NCBI GenBank assembly: GCA_965279255.1
Contig: OZ257146.1
Span: forward strand, 3,038,001 to 3,102,000
Reading direction: 5' to 3'
Source of the DNA: CAMFLJ01 sp965279255
Lineage (GTDB): Bacteria > Actinomycetota > Acidimicrobiia > Acidimicrobiales > Acidimicrobilacustridaceae
Length of the DNA stretch: 64,000 nucleotides
Positions 44,594 to 51,129 of the stretch are shown here, piece by piece. The notes under the pieces were generated by a model. It had not been told where the DNA came from and did not search any database. It saw nothing but the letters and a program-made list of their open reading frames with translations. Position numbers and translations under genes: made by a program. Positions within the stretch are counted from its first letter, which is position 1. Every line of letters starts with the position of its first letter.

Positions 44594-45748
44594 ATGAGCA
44601 CGCCGTTTCCGTCCGACGACGAGGTGGACCTGATCCCGCCGGGCCCTGACGAGGCCCAGGCGCTGGCGGTCGGCATCGCCTCCGCCGTGGCTCCCGACGG
44701 CGGGCTCACCCCGCTCCAGCACCTCCTGATCGAGTCGCTCCTCCCGGCGATGACCGGGCACCGGGTCACCGTCGGCGAGCGCGAGACCATGCCTCCGGCC
44801 GAGTTGGGCGCCACCCTCGCCCGTCGGAACCCGGCGTTCCGCACCCGGATCGTGCAGAACATGGTGCTCTGCGCCCTCGTCCTGCGACCGCTGCCCCCGG
44901 AGGTCGCGGCGCGTGTGGCGGCGTACGCGGCCGAGCTCGGCGTCGACGAGGGGATGATCGAGGTGGCGGGGCGGTTCGCCGACGGCGCCCTCGGGCTGGC
45001 CGCCTTCGACTTCGAGCGCAACGGCTACACGGCCGGGTGGTCGCCCGAGCAGGTCGGCTCGCTGCACACGTCGGTGCGCCTCAGCCAGCCGTGGGACGTC
45101 GCCGTCGCCGACCCGGAACTCGCCGGCCGGTGGGCCGCGCTCGGCGACCTGCCCGACGGCACCCTCGGTCGCAGTGTCTGGCAGCTCTACCGCGCCCGCG
45201 GGTTCGCCTTCCCCGGCAGCCCGGGCTCGGCGCCTCCCCTGCTCGCCCAGCACGACTGGGTGCACGTGGTCGCCGACTTCGGCACCACCGTGGCCTCCGA
45301 GCTGGAGGTGTTCGCGTTCATCGCCCGGGCCAACGACGACATGCGCGCCTTCTCGCTGCTGGCGATGGTCGTGTCACTCTTCGAGACGGGCTACCTCCGG
45401 GCGGGCGCCGGGCTGTTCGAGGCCTTCCCCGGCAACCTCTCGGCCGAGGCCGGCATGGCCGTTCGCGTCGCCGACGCCATGCGCCGCGGCGCCCTCTGCC
45501 ACGACGAGGTCACCGGCTCCGACAGCATCGACTACCTGACGGTCGACTGGTTCGAGCTGGCGGCCCTCACTGTCGACGAGGTCCGCCAGCGCTTCCGGGT
45601 CGCCCCGAAATCGGCCGAGGCGGAGGCCGCGGGCTCGATCGGTCCGTGGGAGCCCGGCGGCATCAGCCCGTTCCAGCAGACGGCCGGTCGCGAGCTGGCC
45701 GAGGCCCAGGGCCGCCCCTACGAGGCCTACGGCGCCGACATCGCCTGA
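44594..45748 (+). CDS. Coq4-like protein with an N-terminal helical domain
   Basis: A 384-residue protein. The C-terminal half has the Coq4 signature HDxxHx11E: H220, D221, H224 and E236 (HDWVHVVADFGTTVASELEV), preceded by GTLGRSVWQLYRARGFAFPG, matching the GTLG block of Coq4. Coq4 is needed for ubiquinone biosynthesis in eukaryotes and some bacteria, and the metal-site motif is conserved here. The first 150 residues are helical (LLIESLLPAMTGHRV, RPLPPEVAARVAAYAAELG) and resemble a TerB-like domain only loosely. Ubiquinone is not expected in actinobacteria, so the function may be different. GGGAGGG precedes the ATG. It is divergent from a MarR gene. Confidence 0.75.
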   Translation: MSTPFPSDDEVDLIPPGPDEAQALAVGIASAVAPDGGLTPLQHLLIESLLPAMTGHRVTVGERETMPPAELGATLARRNPAFRTRIVQNMVLCALVLRPLPPEVAARVAAYAAELGVDEGMIEVAGRFADGALGLAAFDFERNGYTAGWSPEQVGSLHTSVRLSQPWDVAVADPELAGRWAALGDLPDGTLGRSVWQLYRARGFAFPGSPGSAPPLLAQHDWVHVVADFGTTVASELEVFAFIARANDDMRAFSLLAMVVSLFETGYLRAGAGLFEAFPGNLSAEAGMAVRVADAMRRGALCHDEVTGSDSIDYLTVDWFELAALTVDEVRQRFRVAPKSAEAEAAGSIGPWEPGGISPFQQTAGRELAEAQGRPYEAYGADIA

Positions 45749-45759
45749 CGCCCGGTGGC

Positions 45760-46653
45760 TCAGGAGCCGGCGTGCTCCCTGACGAAGCGGGCGATGCGGG
45801 CGATCGAGGCATCGGCCTCGGGCACGACCCCGCCGTAGCCCAGCCAGGTGTGGAAGGCGCCGTCGACCAGCTCGAAGGTGGTGTCGACACCGGCCGCGGC
45901 GGCCACCCGCGCCAGCTCCTCGCTGTCGTCGCGGAGCGTCTCGGTCGGGCCCACCATCACCAGCAGCGGAGGCAGGCCCGCCAGATCACCGAACACCGGC
46001 GAGGCCAGCGGGTCGGTCGGGTCGTGGCCCTGGAGGTAGAGCTCGACGATGCGGTCCATGTCGTCGATCCGCGAGAACGGGTCGTGGGGGCGGTTGGTCA
46101 CGTTCGACCCACCTCGGAAGGTGAGGTCGGGCGCGGGCGACACCGCCACCAGCGCGGCGGGCAGAGGCACCCCGGCGGCCTTCAGCAGCAGGGCCACCGC
46201 GACCACGAGGTTGCCGCCGGCCGAGTCGCCGACGAACACGACGCGGCCCGGGTCGACGCCCTGGTCGAGCAGCCACCGGTACGCCGCCGCGCAGTCCTCC
46301 ACCGGCCCGGGGAACGGGCTCTCGGGCGCCAGGCCGTACCCGACCACGAGCGTGCGGCCACCGACCGCACCGGCCAGCCGGCCGCCGAGCACGCGGTGGG
46401 TGCCGATGCTGCACACGACCCACCCGCCGCCGTGGAAGAAGACCACCACGGGCCCGTCGGTCGCCGAGCCGGCCCACCACGTCCACTGCGCCTTCACCCG
46501 CCCGGCGTCGACCTCCTCGAACCGGAAGCCGTCCGGCAGCGGGAGCCGCTCCCCCACCGCCGCGGCGTGCCGCCACTCGTCCAACGTCATGCCGTCGGTC
46601 GACGGCAGCGACCAGAGGTCGGCCACGACCCGCTCCCGCTCCTCGCTCGCCAT
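45760..46653 (-). CDS. HSL-family esterase/lipase
   Basis: A 297-residue alpha/beta hydrolase of the hormone-sensitive-lipase group. It has the oxyanion motif HGGGW (VVVFFHGGGWVVCS), the nucleophile elbow GDSAGG (VVFVGDSAGGNLVVAV), and the catalytic Asp and His in LVMVGPTETLRDD and VDGAFHTWL. No signal peptide is seen, so it is cytoplasmic. It likely cleaves short-chain acyl esters. It is convergent with the Coq4-like gene, separated by eleven bases. Substrate cannot be predicted from sequence. Confidence 0.9.
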   Translation of the reverse strand: MASEERERVVADLWSLPSTDGMTLDEWRHAAAVGERLPLPDGFRFEEVDAGRVKAQWTWWAGSATDGPVVVFFHGGGWVVCSIGTHRVLGGRLAGAVGGRTLVVGYGLAPESPFPGPVEDCAAAYRWLLDQGVDPGRVVFVGDSAGGNLVVAVALLLKAAGVPLPAALVAVSPAPDLTFRGGSNVTNRPHDPFSRIDDMDRIVELYLQGHDPTDPLASPVFGDLAGLPPLLVMVGPTETLRDDSEELARVAAAAGVDTTFELVDGAFHTWLGYGGVVPEADASIARIARFVREHAGS

Positions 46654-46778
46654 CAGGCCGGACCGGTCGACGTGGTGCTCGTCCTCGTGGTGCTCGTCAT
46701 CGCCGCATCGTGCCGGATCCGCATGACACCGGGGTTTCCCGGCCGTGACATCACCCCCTGACCGGGCCCGGGCGCGGC

Positions 46779-46805
46779 CGTGGGCGGGCCGGCGGCCCGC
46801 CCACG
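46779..46805 (-). terminator. Terminator hairpin downstream of glnK
   Basis: CGTGGGCGGGCC (46779-46790) pairs perfectly with GGCCCGCCCACG (46794-46805) around a three-base loop, 20 bases after the glnK stop on the minus strand. It ends the amt-wHTH-glnK unit. Confidence 0.6.
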
Positions 46806-46825
46806 TCGGTCATCTCGTGCTGGGG

Positions 46826-47167
46826 TCAGACGGCGTCGACGCCGACCTCGCCCGTCCGGATCCGGACGAGCTCGTCGATGCCGAGCACCCAGATCTTCCC
46901 GTCGCCGATCTTGCCGGTCTGCCCGCCCGCCTTGATCGCCTCGACGACGGCCGGCACGACCGACTCGTCGACGACGACCTCGACCTTGAGCTTGGGCAGC
47001 AGCTCGACCTTGTACTCCGAGCCACGGAAGGTCTCGGTCTTGCCGCCCTGGCGGCCGAACCCCTTCACCTCCGTGACCGTGACGCCCGTGACACCGGCGC
47101 CCTTGAGCGCCTCCTTCACCTCGTCGAACTTCTGCGGCTTCACCACCGCGGTGACCAACTTGAGCAC
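46826..47167 (-). CDS. glnK: Nitrogen regulatory protein PII (second locus)
   Basis: A 113-residue PII protein. VLKLVTAVVKPQKFDEVKEAL, VKGFGRQGG, a T-loop ETFRGSEYKVELLPK with Tyr52 and the C-terminal GDGKIWVLGIDELVRIRT are canonical. The T-loop has Phe where the first copy (13158-13499) has Tyr47, so the two PII proteins may differ in partners. I chose the GTG at 47167 because AAGGAGGA precedes it at good distance and family proteins start here; longer readings are shadows. It lies downstream of amt and a winged-helix gene. A hairpin lies in the gap before it. Confidence 0.95.
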   Translation of the reverse strand: MLKLVTAVVKPQKFDEVKEALKGAGVTGVTVTEVKGFGRQGGKTETFRGSEYKVELLPKLKVEVVVDESVVPAVVEAIKAGGQTGKIGDGKIWVLGIDELVRIRTGEVGVDAV

Positions 47168-47191
47168 TGCGTCCTCCTTGTAGGTCGGGAG

Positions 47192-47215
47192 CCCGCCGGG
47201 CCGGAGCCCGGCGGG
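47192..47215 (-). promoter_or_regulatory. Hairpin between the winged-helix gene and glnK
   Basis: CCCGCCGGGC (47192-47201) and GCCCGGCGGG (47206-47215) form a ten-base stem with a four-base loop, in the 59-base gap after the winged-helix stop. It may be a partial terminator or RNA-processing site that tunes glnK levels relative to amt. Confidence 0.4.
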
Positions 47216-47226
47216 GAGATCCCTGG

Positions 47227-47529
47227 CTAGGCGTCCGGGGCGAGCACGTAGCCCCGCCCCCGCACCGTCGTGATCTGCAGGCCCAGCGGCTTGAGCCGCT
47301 GACGGGCCTTCTTGATGCGTACGTTCAGAGCGCTGGCGGCGACCACCCGATCGGGCCAACCGGCTTCTCGGAGCTCGTCCCTGCGGACCAGCTCACCCAT
47401 GTGCTCCACCAGCGGTTCCATCAGCCGCCACTCCACGTCCGGGAGGGCCACCCAGGCCCTCCCGTGGTGGAGCAGGCCGCCGTCGTCGATCCACACCTCG
47501 TCGTGCTCGTCGATCGTGTACGTCTGCAT
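47227..47529 (-). CDS. Stand-alone OmpR/PhoB-type winged-helix protein
   Basis: A 100-residue protein that consists almost only of the C-terminal winged helix of OmpR/PhoB regulators. ALPDVEWRLMEPLVEHMGELV corresponds to the first helices, SALNVRIKKARQRLKPLGL to the recognition helix, and ITTVRGRGYVLAP to the wing. A short N-terminal strand pair (TYTIDEHDEVWIDDGG) replaces the receiver. No receiver or sensor domain is present. It lies between amt (15-base gap) and glnK in a nitrogen operon, so control of ammonium genes is likely. AGGAG precedes its ATG. It could bind the direct repeat upstream of amt. Confidence 0.85.
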   Translation of the reverse strand: MQTYTIDEHDEVWIDDGGLLHHGRAWVALPDVEWRLMEPLVEHMGELVRRDELREAGWPDRVVAASALNVRIKKARQRLKPLGLQITTVRGRGYVLAPDA

Positions 47530-47544
47530 CGGGTCGTGCTCCTG

Positions 47545-49071
47545 CTAGTCGTCGAGCGACTTGGCGCCGGAGACCGGGGTGCCGGAGACACCACCACCCA
47601 TGAAGGCGAACTCCGGGTGGTAGGCCGAGCCGCCGTGCTCGACGATGTCGATGCCCTCGATCTCGTGCTCCTCGGGGATCCGGAGCTGGTTCATGGCCTT
47701 GATGCTGTACATCAGCGCCAGGCCGACGACCAGCACCACGACCGTCACCACCGCGCTGCCGATCAGCTGCGAGACCAGCTGGTCGGTGCCACCGCCGTAG
47801 AAGAGGCCGGTGATGGCGCCGCCGCTGAGATCGGCACCGGTGGCCCCGGGGACCCCGAAGTCACCGGTGGCGAAGAGGCCCACGGCGATGGTGCCGAAGA
47901 TGCCACAGGCACCGTGGACAGCGACCGCACCGATCGGGTCGTCGACCCGGATGAACTCGATGAGGTCGATGACCAGCACGCAGATGATGGCGGCGACGCC
48001 ACCGATGATGATCGCCCCGAGGGGGCTCACCCAGTAGCAGGGGGCCGTGATGGCCACCAGGCCGGCCAGGAAGCCGTTGATGGTGATGCCCGGATCCCAC
48101 TTCTTGGTGCGGAAGTACATGAAGGCCAGGCCCACGAGGCAGCCGGCACAGGCGGCGAGGGTGGTGTTGGCGGCCACCCGGCCGATGCCCTCGAAGTCCA
48201 TGCCGCTCAGCGTCGAGCCGGGGTTGAAGCCGTACCAGCCGAACCACAGGATGATGCCGCCGATGGCCGCGATGGTCATGTCGTGACCGACCATGAACGA
48301 GCCGCCGTCACGCTTGAACTTCCGCCCGAGGCGGGGGCCGAGGGCGATGGCACCGGTGAGGGCCAGCACGCCTCCGACGGTGTGGACCACCGTGGACCCG
48401 GCGAAGTCGCGGAAGGGGGTGTCCATGGTGTAGAGCCAGCCGTCGGGGCCCCAGATCCAGTGGCCGATGATCGGGTAGATGATGGCGCTGACGCCGACCG
48501 AGTAGAGCAGGTCGCCCTTGAAGCTGGTGCGGCCGACCATGGCGCCCGACACGATGGTCGAGGCGGTGTCGGCGAAGGCGAACTGGAACAGCCAGAAGGC
48601 CAGGAACGCCACACCGGTGGTGCCGTACGTCGCCGGAGCATCGCTCAGGAAGAAGTACTGGTGCCCGATGAAGCCGTTGCCCATGCCGAACATGAAGGCG
48701 AAGCCCACCGCCCAGAACAGGATGCCGCACATCGCCGTGTCGACGATGCACTCCATGAGCACGTTCACGGTCTCCCGGGTCCGGGCGAAGCCGGCCTCGA
48801 GCATCATGAAGCCGGCCTGCATGAAGAAGACCAGGAACGCTGCGACCAACACCCACATCGTGTTGATCGGGTTGATGACGTTGGTGAGCGTCTCGACCGG
48901 CGCCTGGGCCACATCGGTGGTCTGTGCACCGGCAGATCCACTGAAGTACCACGCCATGCCGAGCATCACGCCCAGCACCGCGACGGTGCCGAGCATCTTG
49001 CCTCCGAGGTAGGTGAAGAAGAAGCGGCGCGAATCTCGCTGCTTCATCCCCTCCACAAACCTTTTGATCAT
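47545..49071 (-). CDS. amt: Ammonium transporter (second locus)
   Basis: A 508-residue Amt channel with an N-terminal cytoplasmic segment (MIKRFVEGMKQRDSRRFFF), a hydrophobic start (GKMLGTVAVLGVMLGMAWYF), and eleven further segments. The pore histidines are in STVVHTVGGVLAL and VAVHGACGIFGTI, and DFAGSTVVH is intact. It differs enough from the first copy (11587-13161) to suggest separate function or regulation. The ATG at 49071 is chosen because GGAGGACCG precedes it; longer readings lack a ribosome site. It is the first gene of amt-winged helix-glnK. Confidence 0.95.
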   Translation of the reverse strand: MIKRFVEGMKQRDSRRFFFTYLGGKMLGTVAVLGVMLGMAWYFSGSAGAQTTDVAQAPVETLTNVINPINTMWVLVAAFLVFFMQAGFMMLEAGFARTRETVNVLMECIVDTAMCGILFWAVGFAFMFGMGNGFIGHQYFFLSDAPATYGTTGVAFLAFWLFQFAFADTASTIVSGAMVGRTSFKGDLLYSVGVSAIIYPIIGHWIWGPDGWLYTMDTPFRDFAGSTVVHTVGGVLALTGAIALGPRLGRKFKRDGGSFMVGHDMTIAAIGGIILWFGWYGFNPGSTLSGMDFEGIGRVAANTTLAACAGCLVGLAFMYFRTKKWDPGITINGFLAGLVAITAPCYWVSPLGAIIIGGVAAIICVLVIDLIEFIRVDDPIGAVAVHGACGIFGTIAVGLFATGDFGVPGATGADLSGGAITGLFYGGGTDQLVSQLIGSAVVTVVVLVVGLALMYSIKAMNQLRIPEEHEIEGIDIVEHGGSAYHPEFAFMGGGVSGTPVSGAKSLDD

Positions 49072-49179
49072 CGGTCCTCCGTTGCGCTGTAGGTGACGCC
49101 CAACTGACGTCTCGGAGGCAACGTAGGAGGGGAGCATTGCGTCGCCATGTGGTCTGCATGACGGCCGATGTTCTATCTC

Positions 49180-49195
49180 CTGACACCAATCTGAC
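49180..49195 (-). promoter_or_regulatory. Direct-repeat box upstream of second amt (same as at 13671)
   Basis: In gene orientation, GTCAGATTGGTGTCAG: two GTCAG half-sites with an 11-base period, 109 bases before the amt start. Fourteen of sixteen bases equal the box at 13671-13686, including the spacer ATT and the T before the second half-site. Confidence 0.6.
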
Positions 49196-49222
49196 CGGTG
49201 GACGTCGGGAGGCGGGTCGGCG

Positions 49223-49921
49223 TCAGCGCACCGAGTCGCCCGGGGCGAGCAGCCGGTAGCCCACGCCGGGCGCCGTCACCAACATGGGCGCGCCCTCGCC
49301 GTCACCGAGCTTGCGGCGCAGGTGGCTCACGTGGGTGCGCAGGGTGTCGAGGGGCTGGTCGGGGCCCCACACCTGGTCGAGGATCGCCCGGTGGGTGAGC
49401 ACCTTCCCGACGTTGCGGACGAGCAGGAGCAGCAGCGCGTACTCCTTGGGGGTCAGCTCGATCGGGCGCCCAGACAGCACCGCCTCGTGGGCGGCGACGT
49501 CGATGGTGAGCGAGCCCACTGCCACCTCCTCGTCGGCCACCACGGCAGCCAACGCCCGCCGGTGGCGGATGGCCACCCGCACGCGGGCGAGCAGCTCCGG
49601 CAGCGAGAACGGCTTGGTGAGGTAGTCGTCGGCGCCCTCGTCGAGCGCCCGGATCTTGCGCTCCTCGGCACCGTCGGCGCTGAGCACGATGATCGGGCTC
49701 CGGGTGCGCTGGCGCAGGTGCCGGCACACGTCGATGCCATCGAGGTCGGGCAGGCCGAGGTCGAGGATGATCACATCGGGGTCGCGCTCCTCGATGGCGC
49801 GGATCCCCTCCCCGCCGGTCGTGGCGACGCGCAGCGCGAAGCCACGCGACTCGAACCCGACGCCGAGCACGCGGGCCAGGGCCTCGTCGTCGTCGACCAG
49901 CAGCACCTCGGCGTCAGCCAT
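49223..49921 (-). CDS. KdpE-like response regulator
   Basis: A 232-residue OmpR-family regulator. The receiver has DDD in EVLLVDDDEAL, the phospho-acceptor Asp in DVIILDLGLPDLDG, the Ser of VLSADG and KPFSLPELLARV. The winged helix is IELTPKEYALLLLLVRNVGKV to HVSHLRRKLG and GVGYRLL. It is closest to KdpE. The kinase gene upstream overlaps its start by eight bases (49914-49921). The amt operon starts 152 bases downstream on the same strand, so co-regulation is possible though no Kdp potassium pump genes are present in the window. Confidence 0.92.
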   Translation of the reverse strand: MADAEVLLVDDDEALARVLGVGFESRGFALRVATTGGEGIRAIEERDPDVIILDLGLPDLDGIDVCRHLRQRTRSPIIVLSADGAEERKIRALDEGADDYLTKPFSLPELLARVRVAIRHRRALAAVVADEEVAVGSLTIDVAAHEAVLSGRPIELTPKEYALLLLLVRNVGKVLTHRAILDQVWGPDQPLDTLRTHVSHLRRKLGDGEGAPMLVTAPGVGYRLLAPGDSVR

Positions 49922-50972
49922 CGATCGGTACCTCCACCACGATCCGGGCTCCTCCCGAGGTCGGCTCCGACACCGAGATGGTGCCGCCGTGCGCCTCCAC
50001 GATGGCCTTGCAGATCGCCAACCCGATGCCGCTCGACCCACTGCCCGTGGCGCTTGCGAACGGCTCGAACAGCCGCTCCCGGACCGACGGGTCGAACCCC
50101 GCGCCCTGGTCGGCGACCTCGATCTCGATGCCGCCGAGCGACCGCCGCACCCGCAGCTTCACGGTCGACCCGGGAGGCGAGTGGCGCACCGCGTTCTCCA
50201 GGAGGTTCGCCACCACCTGGTCGATCTGGCTGTAGTCGAGCGACACGAGCGGGAGGCCGGGCTCGACGCTCAACTCGAGGGCCACCCGGCTGGTGACGCG
50301 ACGGAGGCGCTCGACGCAGGCCTCCACGAGCTCACCGACGTCGACCGGCTGGCGCTCGGGCAGGAGGGCGCCGGCTTCGATGCGGCTGAGCGAGAGCAGG
50401 TTGCCGACGATGCGGTCGAGCCGCTCGCTCTCGTCGATGACCAGGTCGAGCAGCTCGTCACGGGTCGCCGGCGGGTGGTCGAACCCGCGCAGGTCGGTGG
50501 CCGCGGCGCGGATGGTGGCGAGCGGGGTGCGCAGGTCGTGGGACACCGACCGCAGCAGGGCGGCGCGGTCGCGGTCGACCTGACGGAGGGCCTCGACGGT
50601 GTCGTGCTCGGCGGCCAGGCGGTGGCGGTCGCTCATGAGGATGCTGGAGACCAGCACCCCGGCGATGGCCGCGACCACGATGAAGACGACGAGCGCGGCG
50701 ATGTCGTCGCCGACCTCGACCCTGGGAGACCCGATGGGCGGGAGCAGCACCGCGTAGGCGACGGCCGCCACGAGCCCCACCCCGAGCGCGACCAGCCGTC
50801 CGCCGAGCACGCCGGCCAGGACAACCGGCATCAGCAGCAGCAGCGCCGGGATCGCCCGGTTGAGGTCCTCACCGAACGCCAACAGGCCGATCTCGACGAC
50901 GACGACCGCTGCGACGCCGGCGGCCAGCGCCCAGCGGGGCTGCAGCAGCGTCGCGTTCGGGCGGTCGGGCAT
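49914..50972 (-). CDS. KdpD-like sensor histidine kinase without the N-terminal KdpD/Usp domains
   Basis: A 352-residue kinase. Four hydrophobic segments near the start (ALAAGVAAVVVVEIGLLAFG to ALVVFIVVAAIAGVLVSSIL) form the DUF4118 membrane module of KdpD. The H-box is LLRSVSHDLRTPLATIRAAA, and the ATPase boxes follow (NLLENAVRHSPPGSTV, DQGAGFDPSVRERL, GIGLAICKAIVEAHGG). The large N-terminal KdpD and Usp domains of true KdpD (about 500 residues) are missing, so this is a short type. The start (ATG 50972) has a weak ribosome site; GTG 51023 is possible. The signal could be K+, ammonium or turgor, unproven. Confidence 0.88.
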   Translation of the reverse strand: MPDRPNATLLQPRWALAAGVAAVVVVEIGLLAFGEDLNRAIPALLLLMPVVLAGVLGGRLVALGVGLVAAVAYAVLLPPIGSPRVEVGDDIAALVVFIVVAAIAGVLVSSILMSDRHRLAAEHDTVEALRQVDRDRAALLRSVSHDLRTPLATIRAAATDLRGFDHPPATRDELLDLVIDESERLDRIVGNLLSLSRIEAGALLPERQPVDVGELVEACVERLRRVTSRVALELSVEPGLPLVSLDYSQIDQVVANLLENAVRHSPPGSTVKLRVRRSLGGIEIEVADQGAGFDPSVRERLFEPFASATGSGSSGIGLAICKAIVEAHGGTISVSEPTSGGARIVVEVPIDG

Positions 50973-51129
50973 CGGGAGATCTTCGCAGGCCGGAGCCGGA
51001 CCGATCGGCCCGAGGTTCGGCACCGGTGGGCCCGGTGGACCATCGTCCTCAAGACCCGGCCGTCAGTGGCCGTTCATGGGATGTGCCCGATCCCCGTTCC
51101 GTCTCCCCCCACGCCGGTAGGTTCCGCCC

